From: Chitinophaga agri
GTDB taxonomy: Bacteria; Bacteroidota; Bacteroidia; Chitinophagales; Chitinophagaceae
Assembly: GCF_010093065.1 (NCBI RefSeq)
Contig: NZ_CP048113.1
Location: 5,394,001 to 5,458,000 of the forward strand
DNA length: 64,000 nt
Reading direction: 5' to 3'
A program made the position numbers and the translations under genes. A model generated the notes under the pieces. It saw only the letters and a list, made by a program, of their open reading frames with translations. It did not search any database and had not been told where the DNA came from. The first letter of the stretch is position 1. Every line of letters starts with the position of its first letter. This document shows positions 55,682-63,876 of this stretch, one piece after another.

Positions 55682-55728
55682 AAATAGAAAGGGAGTACAG
55701 TGTGATGCACCGTACTCCCCTTCTATTT
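55682..55728. terminator. Bidirectional terminator between the methyltransferase gene and pdxA
   Basis: 17-bp arms 55682-55698 and 55712-55728 with one mismatch; the core is GGGAGTAC / GTACTCCC, with A-rich and T-rich flanks on both strands. It serves both convergent genes. Confidence 0.85.
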
Positions 55729-55742
55729 ATATGTATGGTTCA

Positions 55743-56807
55743 CTATTCGGAAGCCAGCTCTATTTTCTTCAGTGGATTACGGGTATTCTCAGCGTAAGTC
55801 TCTCTCTTTTCCAGGATGTCCAGACAGGTAAATATCGCCTGACGGAAAGAGTTAGGATCAGCCAGGTTTTTACCAGCGATGTCAAATGCTGTTCCATGAT
55901 CAGGAGAGGTGCGTACAATAGGCAGACCAGCAGTGTAGTTGATGCCATCTCCCGCAGCCAGTGATTTGAAAGGGATCAGCCCCTGATCGTGGTACATGGC
56001 CAGCACCCCGTCAAACTGCTCGTGCATATTGCGGGCGAAGAACGCATCAGCGCTATATGGACCGAAGCAAAGTAACCCATTGCTCTTTGCCTGATTGATG
56101 GCGGGGATGATCTCCTTGATTTCCTCCTGGCCGATCAGTCCATCATCACCTGCATGAGGATTCAGACCCAATACAGCAATGCGTGGACTGTCTATACCGA
56201 AATCTTTTATCAGGCTCTCTTCCATCATCTGCAGCTTTGCCAGGATATTGTCTTTTTTGACATATCTGGAGATCTCTGCTACAGGAACGTGTTCCGTCAG
56301 CAACCCGACTCTCATGTTCTCGGCGGTCATGAACATCAGAACGTCTTTGGCCTCAAATGCGTCACGCAGATAAGGCGTATGGCCAGTGTAGTTAAACTGC
56401 TGGCTCTGAATATTCTTTTTATGGATAGGTGCTGTGATCAGTCCTTCGATGTGTCCCTCCTTCAGGCATTCAATTGCTACGGCCAGTGAGCGGGCTGCAT
56501 ATTTGCCACCCACTTCATTCAGTATGCCAGGAGTGATCTGTACTTCTTCATCCCAGCAGTTGAATACGTTTACCTGTTTGTGGTTCAGACGGGCAAATTC
56601 CTTGATGCTCTGGTAATTGAAGTTGTTTTCATTCATCAGCTTCCTGTAGAAGTTGATGGTTTTATTGGAAGCAAATATTACCGGTGTGCAGAATTCCAGC
56701 ATTCTCACGTCAGCAAAGGTTTTGATGATAAGCTCTGTCCCGATGCTGTTGATGTCGCCAACTGTAATACCGATGACCGGTTTATTTGTATGCGTGTTGC
56801 TACTCAT
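55743..56807 (-). CDS. pdxA: 4-hydroxythreonine-4-phosphate dehydrogenase
   Basis: Oxidises 4-phosphohydroxy-L-threonine in the DXP-dependent pathway to pyridoxal phosphate. The 354-residue protein begins GITVGDINSIGTELIIK (the family GDPaGIGpEi site, altered). GHTPYLRD, NPHAGDDGLIG (metal-binding His), MYHDQGLIPFK and SPDHGTAFDIAG are clear PdxA motifs. Length is slightly above the usual 330. A TATATTTG box lies upstream on the minus strand. Confidence 0.95.
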   Translation of the reverse strand: MSSNTHTNKPVIGITVGDINSIGTELIIKTFADVRMLEFCTPVIFASNKTINFYRKLMNENNFNYQSIKEFARLNHKQVNVFNCWDEEVQITPGILNEVGGKYAARSLAVAIECLKEGHIEGLITAPIHKKNIQSQQFNYTGHTPYLRDAFEAKDVLMFMTAENMRVGLLTEHVPVAEISRYVKKDNILAKLQMMEESLIKDFGIDSPRIAVLGLNPHAGDDGLIGQEEIKEIIPAINQAKSNGLLCFGPYSADAFFARNMHEQFDGVLAMYHDQGLIPFKSLAAGDGINYTAGLPIVRTSPDHGTAFDIAGKNLADPNSFRQAIFTCLDILEKRETYAENTRNPLKKIELASE

Positions 56808-56827
56808 GTTTATTGGAGAATAATGGG

Positions 56828-56835
56828 CAAATATA
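56828..56835 (-). promoter_or_regulatory. -7 element (TATATTTG) of pdxA
   Basis: On the minus strand TATATTTG lies about 20 nt before the pdxA ATG. No good -33. Confidence 0.5.
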
Positions 56836-56903
56836 AGGATAATAGCCGGGACGCGGTATAGGCAAACCAGTGGTATCGTGCAGCTTTCCTGCTAAGTTTT
56901 CCT

Positions 56904-56911
56904 TAATTTTG
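56904..56911 (+). promoter_or_regulatory. -7 element (TAATTTTG) abutting rsmA
   Basis: TAATTTTG ends 10 nt before the rsmA ATG, so the leader would be only a few nt long. No clear -33. Confidence 0.4.
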
Positions 56912-56921
56912 CTGGCTAATC

Positions 56922-57671
56922 ATGTATACACTCAAAAAATCTCTGGGGCAGCATTTCCTGAAGGATGAAAATATCTGCAGGAAGATAGTAGAATCATTAC
57001 CTGTAGTGCCTGGGCAGCAAATAGTGGAAGTGGGGCCCGGAGCGGGTGCCATCACCAAATACCTGTTACAGATACCAGATGTTCACTTCAAGGCTGTGGA
57101 GCTGGATACTGAAAAAGTTCAGTATCTCGAGAAAACTTACCCTGAAATACGGGGCAAGATTGTCAATGAAAGCATTCTTGACACCCCTGTACCTTACCAG
57201 GGCGAGTTCAATGTGATCGGTAATTTCCCTTATAACATTTCTTCACAGATCATGTTCCGGATACTGGAATGGCGCCAGCAGGTGCCTACAGTGGTAGGTA
57301 TGTTCCAGAAGGAAGTGGCATTGCGTATTGCTGCCACCAAAGGGAAAGAATATGGCATTCTGAGTGTACTGATCCAGGCATTTTACCGGGTGGAGTACCT
57401 GTTTGAGGTGCATGAGAACTGTTTTAATCCACCGCCGAAGGTGAAATCTGCTGTTATCAGGTTACACAGGCTGGAGCAGGAGTATGACATTGCCAGTGAA
57501 CGTAAGTTTTTTGTGTTGGTAAAGACGGCCTTCGGACAGCGACGTAAGCAGTTACGCAATCCGTTAAAAGGACTATTTGATAAAGAAACACTGCAGGACA
57601 GCATTTTCAATAAGAGAGCTGAAGAGCTGAGTATTGCTGATTTTGCAGCATTATCGCATAAGATGATATGA
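56922..57671 (+). CDS. rsmA: 16S rRNA dimethyladenosine transferase
   Basis: KsgA/RsmA dimethylates A1518 and A1519 near the 3' end of 16S rRNA and acts in ribosome assembly checking. The 249-residue protein has GQHFLKDENICRKIVE, SAM motif VEVGPGAGAITKYLL, acidic motif VELDTE, and the catalytic NFPYNISSQ. The C-terminal helical domain is complete. Its stop overlaps the start of the next gene by 4 nt (ATGA), so the two are translationally coupled. Confidence 0.96.
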   Translation: MYTLKKSLGQHFLKDENICRKIVESLPVVPGQQIVEVGPGAGAITKYLLQIPDVHFKAVELDTEKVQYLEKTYPEIRGKIVNESILDTPVPYQGEFNVIGNFPYNISSQIMFRILEWRQQVPTVVGMFQKEVALRIAATKGKEYGILSVLIQAFYRVEYLFEVHENCFNPPPKVKSAVIRLHRLEQEYDIASERKFFVLVKTAFGQRRKQLRNPLKGLFDKETLQDSIFNKRAEELSIADFAALSHKMI

Positions 57672-58597
57672 GCAGGAAAGTATTGATCACCGCCAAGGTG
57701 CATAATTATCTGATCCACAAGCTGGAGGAGAAAGGTTTTGAAGTTAGTTATCAGCCATCCATCACACATGATGAAGTGGTGGCTGCCATTCCGGCGTTCA
57801 CTGGTATGATCGTAACTACCAGGATCAAAGTAGATAAAGGCATGCTGGACCGCGCGGGACAGTTAGCGTGGATAGGCCGTTTGGGTAGTGGTATGGAACT
57901 GATAGATGTGGCCTATGCGGAGAGTAAAGGTATTAAGTGTGTAAGCAGTCCGGAAGGAAACAGGGATACAGTAGGAGAGCAGGCCGTTGGTATGTTGCTG
58001 GTGCTGATGAACAATATCCTGAAAAGTAACCTGGAGTTACGGCAGGGTATCTGGGAGCGTGATGGTAACAGGGCTGATGAACTGGGCGGCAGGACAGTGG
58101 GTATTATCGGATATGGTAATACCGGTGGGGCTTTTGCCCGCAAGCTGAGAGGATTTGATGTAGAGATACTGGCCTATGATAAGTACAAAACCGGCTTCAG
58201 TGATGCATACGTAAGGGAAGCCACGATGGAAGAGCTCTATGAAAAGGCAGATGTGATCAGTGTGCACCTGCCGCTGACAGAAGAGACGCATCATCTGGCA
58301 AACGAGGCTTTCTTCAGATCCTTCAAAAAGCCCATCCGTTTTATTAACGCGGCAAGGGGTAAAATTGTGAATACTCCTGATATCATTGCAGCACTGGAAG
58401 AAGGTATTATTGCCGGCGCGTGCCTGGATGTACTGGAAAATGAGAAGCTCTCTACCTATAGTGCAGTGGAGAAAGAGCAGTTTGAAAAGCTGTTGAAAAT
58501 GTCCAATGTAGTGATGACCCCGCATATCGGAGGATATTCCCATGAGGCCAGTATCAAGATGGCCAGAATAGTGCTGGAAAAACTGCATATCATCTAG
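57668..58597 (+). CDS. NAD-dependent D-2-hydroxyacid dehydrogenase
   Basis: Oxidoreductase of 309 residues, SerA/PGDH-like. The NAD-binding motif is VGIIGYGNTGGAFARKL. Substrate-binding motif is GSGMELID, the catalytic Arg lies in NAARGKIVNT, and the catalytic His in TPHIGGYSHEA. No ACT domain is attached. It could be 3-phosphoglycerate dehydrogenase or another 2-ketoacid reductase. Its start overlaps the rsmA stop (ATGA). The next downstream hairpin lies in the greA leader. Confidence 0.92.
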   Translation: MSRKVLITAKVHNYLIHKLEEKGFEVSYQPSITHDEVVAAIPAFTGMIVTTRIKVDKGMLDRAGQLAWIGRLGSGMELIDVAYAESKGIKCVSSPEGNRDTVGEQAVGMLLVLMNNILKSNLELRQGIWERDGNRADELGGRTVGIIGYGNTGGAFARKLRGFDVEILAYDKYKTGFSDAYVREATMEELYEKADVISVHLPLTEETHHLANEAFFRSFKKPIRFINAARGKIVNTPDIIAALEEGIIAGACLDVLENEKLSTYSAVEKEQFEKLLKMSNVVMTPHIGGYSHEASIKMARIVLEKLHII

Positions 58598-58683
58598 GAC
58601 CGCCAGGTTCAGCTGTTTTATTACAAATAATGTAGATGTGACAATATTTGTAGATGAAAGCGGCGGGGTGATGTAAAAAATAT

Positions 58684-58691
58684 TATATTTG
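58684..58691 (+). promoter_or_regulatory. -7 element (TATATTTG) of greA
   Basis: TATATTTG matches TAnnTTTG. Transcription would start near 58697, upstream of a full terminator hairpin and 70 nt before the greA ATG. No good -33 and no other box between the hairpin and the ATG. Confidence 0.5.
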
Positions 58692-58707
58692 CGATATACC
58701 AATCTTG

Positions 58708-58744
58708 CAACGCTTCTGTTCAAACGGAGGCGTTGATTTTTTTT
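58708..58744 (+). terminator. Terminator in the greA leader
   Basis: CAACGCTTCTG / CGGAGGCGTTG, an 11-bp stem with two G-T wobbles and a TTCAAA loop, followed by A and eight T. It lies between the greA -7 box and ATG. It may attenuate greA, end the upstream operon, or both. Confidence 0.85.
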
Positions 58745-58767
58745 CTTTATTTCTAAAACATAACGTT

Positions 58768-59241
58768 ATGTCTGGTATAAACTACGTTACCAAAGAAACC
58801 CTGGACCAGATGCGTGAGGAACTCAGCTTCCTGAAGACCAAGGGTCGCGCAGAAATAGCCAGGGCGATTGCGGAAGCGCGGGAAAAGGGTGACCTTAAGG
58901 AAAATGCGGAGTATGATGCTGCCAAAGAAGCTCAGGGTATGCATGAAGCCAAGGTGGCAGTACTGGAGAACGCTATTGCGACAGCAAGAGTGGTCGAAGC
59001 TGATTCCATTGATACCTCTAAAGTATCCATATTGTGTAAGGTAACTATTACAAATATGGCTAATAAGAAGACATTTACCTATCAACTGGTATCAGAGAAG
59101 GAAGCTGATCTGAAACAGAACAAGATCTCTGTGACATCTCCTATCGGAAAGGGTTTGTTGGGGAAAGCAGTAGGAGAGGTCGCTGATGTGCAGGCGCCTA
59201 ACGGTAGTATGAAGTTCAAAATAGAGAACATCACTATTTAA
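58768..59241 (+). CDS. greA: Transcription elongation factor GreA
   Basis: Rescues backtracked RNA polymerase by stimulating transcript cleavage; 157 residues. The N-terminal coiled coil (about 8-75) has the acidic tip DLKENAEYDAAKEAQG, which inserts into the secondary channel. The C-terminal FKBP-like domain contains ISVTSPIGKGLLGKAVGEVADV. An in-frame upstream codon lies inside the leader terminator, so the ATG before SGINYVTKETL is chosen. A terminator lies in its own leader and another follows. Confidence 0.96.
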   Translation: MSGINYVTKETLDQMREELSFLKTKGRAEIARAIAEAREKGDLKENAEYDAAKEAQGMHEAKVAVLENAIATARVVEADSIDTSKVSILCKVTITNMANKKTFTYQLVSEKEADLKQNKISVTSPIGKGLLGKAVGEVADVQAPNGSMKFKIENITI

Positions 59242-59264
59242 TAGTACACAAAACTAATTTGCAT

Positions 59265-59306
59265 AAAAGCCCGCCCTTGTTTCCAGCAAGGGCGGGCTTT
59301 TTTTTA
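59265..59306 (+). terminator. Terminator after greA
   Basis: AAAAGCCCGCCCTTG / CAAGGGCGGGCTTTT, a 15-bp perfect stem with a 7-nt loop, followed by more T. Confidence 0.93.
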
Positions 59307-59336
59307 TAACTTTATGCGTATTAAAATGAAACCCAC

Positions 59337-59732
59337 ATGTCAGTGTTCACAAAGATCATCAAAGGAGAGATACCAAGTTATAAGATAGCGGAGAACGATC
59401 ACTTCTATGCGTTTCTGGACATATTCCCGTTAATGAAAGGGCATACGCTGATAGTACCCAAAGTAGAGATAGATAAGTTTTTTGACGTAACAGATGACCT
59501 GCTGGGTGAGTGGTTACTGTTTGCAAAGCCTATTGCTCAGTCTATAGAGCGTAGTTTTCCCTGCAATCGTGTAGGTATGAGTGTTATCGGTCTTGAGGTG
59601 CCTCATGCGCATATGCATTTGATACCCATCAATACTGCTGATGATATGAATTTTGCTCGTCCTAAGCTGAAATTAACGGAAGAAGAATTTAAGGCTGTAC
59701 AGCAACAGATTATAGCTGGCCTGGAACGTTAA
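59337..59732 (+). CDS. HIT-family (histidine triad) nucleotide-binding protein
   Basis: Small purine nucleotide hydrolase or transferase of 131 residues. The catalytic histidine triad is VPHAHMHLIP. KIIKGEIPSYKI at the N-terminus and DIFPLMKGHTLIVPK are typical of HINT-like proteins. Substrates may include adenosine phosphoramidates. Its 3' end overlaps the convergent response regulator gene by 23 bp. Confidence 0.93.
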   Translation: MSVFTKIIKGEIPSYKIAENDHFYAFLDIFPLMKGHTLIVPKVEIDKFFDVTDDLLGEWLLFAKPIAQSIERSFPCNRVGMSVIGLEVPHAHMHLIPINTADDMNFARPKLKLTEEEFKAVQQQIIAGLER

Positions 59733-60414
59733 ACCGAAATCCTACTCCATGTAGGGTTTCCAGTTTAATAGTGGGATCTGACTTAAAATGTTTTCTCAGT
59801 TTTGTAATAAATACATCCATGCTACGGCCCAGGAAATAGTCATCCTTGCCCCATACATGGAATAATATTTCTTCCCTTTTGAGTGTCTTGTTGGCGTTAT
59901 CGCAAAGATACTTCAACAGGTCAGCTTCTTTTTGTGTAAGTGTACTTGATACCTCTCCGTTCTTTTCACGGAGGATCAGATCGTTGTAGTCAAAGGTAAG
60001 TTTACCAATATTGTATTGGGTGCGTTTTTCTGATGCGATGTGAGCGGCTTTACTCCTCTTCAGGAATACTTCGATGCGCAGCAGCAGTTCCTGCATGCTG
60101 AATGGTTTGGTTATGTAATCATCTGCGCCGGTTTTAAAGCCTTTGATCTTATCCTCATCCAGCGCTTTCGAAGTCAGAAAGAGTATGGGAATGAAGTCAT
60201 TTTTTCTCCGGATCTGTTCTGCCAGTGTAAAGCCGTCTTTTTTAGGCATAACAACATCCAGTAAACATATGTCAAAGGTTCTCGACTGGAATTGTTCCCA
60301 GGCCATCTGTCCGTCTGTGCTATGTACTACGTCGTAGCCTGCTTCTTCCAGTCGTTTCTTAGTCACCGCACCAACATTCTGATCATCTTCCACCAATAGG
60401 ATTCTTGCTTTCAT
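59710..60414 (-). CDS. OmpR-family response regulator (RprY-like), no adjacent kinase
   Basis: Two-component regulator of 234 residues. The receiver has LLVEDDQ, phospho-acceptor Asp 53 in CLLDVVMP, and Lys in TKPFSM. The winged-helix domain ends in RSMDVFITKLRKHF and LETLHGVGFRF. The layout and wording closely resemble the other regulator at 63076 (same CLLD, GADDYI and RSMDV blocks), so they are probably paralogues of the RprY type. No sensor kinase gene lies next to it. Confidence 0.93.
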   Translation of the reverse strand: MKARILLVEDDQNVGAVTKKRLEEAGYDVVHSTDGQMAWEQFQSRTFDICLLDVVMPKKDGFTLAEQIRRKNDFIPILFLTSKALDEDKIKGFKTGADDYITKPFSMQELLLRIEVFLKRSKAAHIASEKRTQYNIGKLTFDYNDLILREKNGEVSSTLTQKEADLLKYLCDNANKTLKREEILFHVWGKDDYFLGRSMDVFITKLRKHFKSDPTIKLETLHGVGFRFNVPGQL

Positions 60415-60571
60415 AGCTTGTGATGCTGATTATATAAATACCATATTAATGGTGAAAAGCCCCAGTACCTTATGGGAGCGTTTATGAAGATTTTAATTCA
60501 AAGTAAATACAAATTATTAACTTCTGGAAAAACGTCAGCGTTAAACCTGGAATTATCTGTCACACAAAATA

Positions 60572-61132
60572 TTATCTTACAATTCTGTCGGGGTGCTGTT
60601 GAAGGAACTTATCCCATCCTTTGGCTTTACTTGTATCCGGTAACACGCTTGACTCCTGAAAGAAATGACACACCGCTACTGCGAGCGCATCTGAAGCATC
60701 CAGGAAATCCGGGCGTTCATTAAAATGTAGTATTCTTTGTAACATCTGCCAAATCTGCTCTTTGTCGGCATTGCCATTGCCGGTAATAGACTGTTTGACT
60801 TTTTTGGGAGAATATTCCGTTACAGGTACTCCCGCCTGCATGGCGGTTGCAATTGCGACGCCCTGTGCACGGCCCAGTTTCAACATACTCTGCACATTCT
60901 TACCAAAGAAAGGAGCTTCAATTGCGCAGGAAACCGGTTTGTGCTCGCGTATCAGTTCATTTACTCGGGCGTGTATCAGTTGTAGCCTTTCGTAGTGGTC
61001 TTTATGACGGGACAGTTTGAGTACATTCATTTCCAGTAAACTGGCTTTGGAGCCTTCCACAAGTATCAGTCCGTAACCCATCACAAGTGTACCGGGGTCA
61101 ATGCCCAGAATTATTTTTGACTTGTTTGCCAA
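60572..61132 (-). CDS. ruvC: Holliday junction resolvase RuvC
   Basis: Cuts Holliday junctions in recombination with RuvAB. The four catalytic acids are visible: Asp 12 (GIDPGT), Glu in AIEAPFFGKN and the two Asp of LDASDALAVAV. GQxxG-like GRAQGVA and SPKKVKQSITGNG are also present. The start is taken as TTG before ANKSKIILGIDPG, giving 186 residues, the usual length; no ATG is available, and the longer TTG would add 20 unrelated residues. The promoter is opposed to that of the neighbouring membrane protein gene. Confidence 0.9.
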   Translation of the reverse strand: MANKSKIILGIDPGTLVMGYGLILVEGSKASLLEMNVLKLSRHKDHYERLQLIHARVNELIREHKPVSCAIEAPFFGKNVQSMLKLGRAQGVAIATAMQAGVPVTEYSPKKVKQSITGNGNADKEQIWQMLQRILHFNERPDFLDASDALAVAVCHFFQESSVLPDTSKAKGWDKFLQQHPDRIVR

Positions 61133-61140
61133 CCACAGTT

Positions 61141-61148
61141 TATTTTTG
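61141..61148 (+). promoter_or_regulatory. -7 element (TATTTTTG) of the UPF0104 gene
   Basis: TATTTTTG on the plus strand. Predicted start of transcription is near 61155. A TTTG lies 21 nt upstream, inside the 5' end of ruvC. Confidence 0.5.
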
Positions 61149-61168
61149 CCAAAATCTTGATGTCTGAA

Positions 61169-61176
61169 CAAAAATA
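61169..61176 (-). promoter_or_regulatory. -7 element (TATTTTTG) of ruvC
   Basis: TATTTTTG on the minus strand. Predicted start near 61162. The two boxes face each other, so the two start sites would almost meet. Confidence 0.5.
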
Positions 61177-61208
61177 CCAAAATAATTCTCAATTATCTGC
61201 TGGGAGCA

Positions 61209-62156
61209 GTGCTTTTTACGTGGTTAGCCTATTCTATCTATACACAATTGCTGCATCAGCCTAATCTGAAGGCTTCTTTATGGCAGATGATGGGAACCCT
61301 TAGAACCAGAGGTGGTTATGCGGTAGTGCTGGTTCTTATTGGCATGTTCCTGAACTGGGGCCTGGAAGCCCGTAAGTGGCAACTGTTAGTCAAGCCTTTA
61401 CAACATATCTCCTTCCTGAGAGCGTTCAGTGCCGTACTTTCCGGTGTCTCCTTTTCTATCAACACCCCTAACCGTATCGGTGAGTATGGTGGCAGGGTAT
61501 TGTACCTCAGAAATAACCGCAGTAAGCTGAAAGGTATCGCTGCCACCATGGTAGGAAGCTTCAGCCAGCTGATCGTCACTATTATTTTTGGGTTAACTGG
61601 CCTGTGCTACTATATCAACAAATTCCCGCTGGTAAAGGGAAATGGTTATTTCGCCCCCCATTTCTGGGAGAAAATCCTGTTAGGGTTGCTAATAGTTATT
61701 TGCGCCTTGGTCATATTGTTATATTTTCGATTGCAGATCATCCTGGCCATATTTGAAAAGATCCCATTGCTGAGAAAAGCCAGGATATTTGTGCAGATCA
61801 TTGTTCGTTACTCATCCGGTGACCTTGAGCATTTACTCCTGCTCTCAGCCGTCAGATACGTGGTCTTCTCGGCACAGTATTTGATTTTGCTTGACGCATT
61901 GGGCGTTGAGATGCTCTGGTGGCAAGGATTTTTGATGAACGCTGTTGTTTACCTTGTAATGGCCCTCGTACCTACTATCGCTATAGCGGAACTTGGACTC
62001 AGAGGGAAAGTAAGCCTGTACTTTATGGGATTACTGAGTGCCAATAGTCCGGGAATCATCGCTGCCACTGTATGCATCTGGCTAATTAACCTGGTTCTGC
62101 CAGCTATCTTAGGAAGTGTGCTGTTGCTGGGAATAAAGATTTTTAAGGAAAAATAG
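61209..62156 (+). CDS. UPF0104/lysylphosphatidylglycerol-synthase-like membrane protein
   Basis: Polytopic membrane protein of 315 residues (about eight helices), of the LPG-synthase membrane-domain family. INTPNRIGEYGGRVLYLR and GSFSQLIVTIIFG are recognisable. It lacks the soluble aminoacyl-transfer domain, so it is probably a flippase-like or lipid-handling protein. The listed start is GTG; the frame is open up to a CTG at 61164 (giving LNKNTKIILNYLLG), which looks like the natural N-terminus of this family. The true start may be that non-canonical codon. It is divergent from ruvC. Confidence 0.85.
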   Translation: MLFTWLAYSIYTQLLHQPNLKASLWQMMGTLRTRGGYAVVLVLIGMFLNWGLEARKWQLLVKPLQHISFLRAFSAVLSGVSFSINTPNRIGEYGGRVLYLRNNRSKLKGIAATMVGSFSQLIVTIIFGLTGLCYYINKFPLVKGNGYFAPHFWEKILLGLLIVICALVILLYFRLQIILAIFEKIPLLRKARIFVQIIVRYSSGDLEHLLLLSAVRYVVFSAQYLILLDALGVEMLWWQGFLMNAVVYLVMALVPTIAIAELGLRGKVSLYFMGLLSANSPGIIAATVCIWLINLVLPAILGSVLLLGIKIFKEK

Positions 62157-62165
62157 CTTTCATCA

Positions 62166-62954
62166 ATGAGGTTTCTTCTACTATTAATCATTAGTCTGGC
62201 CACTATCCGCCCTGTATCCGCGCAGAACGAATTCTGCGGACTTACCAATACCAGTTTCAAGGCCGGCGAAAGTATTACGTTCAAGGTGTATTACAACCTC
62301 GGTAAACTCTTCGTAGGTGCCGGTGAAGCCGTATTTACCTGTAACCTGGAAAAACTGAACGGAAGAGACGTATATCACATTGCTGGTGATGGTAAAACAT
62401 TCCGCACCTATGACTGGTTCTTTAAAGTACGCGACAGGTACGAAAGTTATGTCGATACCGCCAGCCTCCAGCCTATGCGCTTTATCAGAAACGTAAATGA
62501 AGGTGGCTATAAGATCAACCAGAACGTGACCTTCAATCCGGTGCAGAATACAGCTGTCAGTAATACCGCTACCGTCAAGATCCCCAACTGTACACAGGAT
62601 GTGATCAGCGCTATTTACTACGCCCGTAACATCAATTTTGACAAGTATAAACCTGGGGATAAGATCTTCTTTAACATGTTCCTGGATGATAAGATTTACA
62701 ATATCTATATCCGTTATATCGGTAAAGAGACCGTGGAGACCAAGTTCGGTAAGTTCCGTGCTATCAAGTTTGCCCCGCTCCTGATACAGGGTACCATGTT
62801 CGAAGGCGGAGAAAAAATGACCGTATGGGTAAGTGATGATGCTAATAAAGTACCACTGCGTGTAGACAGCCCCATTTCCGTAGGTAGTATTAAAGTGGAT
62901 ATGGTCGAGTATAAAAACCTCCGTTACAACTTTACCTCCCTGCTGAAGAAATAA
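62166..62954 (+). CDS. Secreted DUF3108 protein
   Basis: Exported protein of 262 residues. The signal peptide (about 1-20) ends in VSAQ. The mature part is beta-rich, with KAGESITFKVYYNLGKLFVGAGEA at the start and KMTVWVSDDANKVPLRVD at the end, the two hallmark segments of DUF3108. A role in lipid or polysaccharide binding is only suspected for the family. It starts 9 nt after the UPF0104 stop, so the two genes probably form an operon. Confidence 0.88.
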   Translation: MRFLLLLIISLATIRPVSAQNEFCGLTNTSFKAGESITFKVYYNLGKLFVGAGEAVFTCNLEKLNGRDVYHIAGDGKTFRTYDWFFKVRDRYESYVDTASLQPMRFIRNVNEGGYKINQNVTFNPVQNTAVSNTATVKIPNCTQDVISAIYYARNINFDKYKPGDKIFFNMFLDDKIYNIYIRYIGKETVETKFGKFRAIKFAPLLIQGTMFEGGEKMTVWVSDDANKVPLRVDSPISVGSIKVDMVEYKNLRYNFTSLLKK

Positions 62955-63021
62955 CCCCTCCCCAGGTAACTGTCACCTTCTTTTCACCTAACTTTAACTT
63001 TCTGTATGCAATGGCCTGTCA

Positions 63022-63050
63022 TTTGCGGACTATAATAATACCTATATTTG
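63022..63050 (+). promoter_or_regulatory. Promoter of the RprY-like regulator
   Basis: TTTG, 17 nt, then TATATTTG. It leaves a leader of about 20 nt before the ATG at 63076. Confidence 0.6.
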
Positions 63051-63075
63051 TTTGCACATTAATACTTTATTGAAT

Positions 63076-63777
63076 ATGGAAGAACGTAAACCAAAGATAT
63101 TGCTGGCCGAAGATGATACCAACCTGGGTATGGTACTGAAGAATTACCTCGAGCTGAATGACTATGATGTAGAGTTGTGCCGGGATGGTATACTTGCATT
63201 GGCAGCCTTCAGACGCGAGAAATTTGACATTTGCCTGCTGGATATCATGATGCCCAATATGGATGGTTTCAAGCTGGCAGAAGAAATCCGTGACGTTGAT
63301 CCGGACATTCCGTTGTTCTTCCTGTCTGCCAAGACAATGAAAGAAGATGTGATCCATGGATACAAACTGGGTGCAGACGACTATATCTCCAAACCATTTG
63401 ACAGTGAACTGTTACTGCTCAAAATTAAGGCGATCCTCAAACGCAACCAGGAGCTGAACAGCAAGGAAGAAGAACAGCACGAATTCCGTATCGGCCGTTA
63501 TGCATTTAACGCCCGCCTGCGTACCCTTACCAGAGATGGCGATTCTCACACCCTGTCTCCAAAGGAAAATGAACTGCTGCGTATGCTGTGTGAACATAAG
63601 AACGACCTGCTGCCAAGAGAGCTGGCACTGAAAAAAATATGGGGTAGCGATACCTACTTTAACGGCCGTAGTATGGACGTTTATATCGCTAAACTACGTA
63701 AGTACCTGAAGGAAGATCCGGATATTGAAATCGTTAATATCCATGGAAATGGCTTCCGCCTGGTAGTAAAGGACTAA
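63076..63777 (+). CDS. OmpR-family response regulator (RprY-like)
   Basis: Two-component regulator of 233 residues. The receiver has LLAEDD, phospho-acceptor Asp 56 in CLLDIMMP, and Lys in SKPFDS. The winged-helix domain has KENELLRMLCEHKND and ends in RSMDVYIAKLRKYL and IHGNGFRL. It is a paralogue of the regulator at 59710. The start at ATG before EERKPKILL is chosen over a TTG 24 nt upstream that lies against the promoter. A terminator separates it from the next regulator gene. Confidence 0.94.
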   Translation: MEERKPKILLAEDDTNLGMVLKNYLELNDYDVELCRDGILALAAFRREKFDICLLDIMMPNMDGFKLAEEIRDVDPDIPLFFLSAKTMKEDVIHGYKLGADDYISKPFDSELLLLKIKAILKRNQELNSKEEEQHEFRIGRYAFNARLRTLTRDGDSHTLSPKENELLRMLCEHKNDLLPRELALKKIWGSDTYFNGRSMDVYIAKLRKYLKEDPDIEIVNIHGNGFRLVVKD

Positions 63778-63800
63778 TCATATTACGAGAGTATAATGGG

Positions 63801-63848
63801 AAAGCTCCTGGCGAAAGAGGTCTAAAGGACTTCCGCCAGGAGCTTTTT
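63801..63848 (+). terminator. Terminator after the RprY-like gene
   Basis: AAAGCTCCTGGCG / CGCCAGGAGCTTT, a 13-bp stem with a 20-nt loop that can itself pair, followed by TT. Confidence 0.9.
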
Positions 63849-63876
63849 GTTTGTAGCAAAGCATATCAGAGATGTA

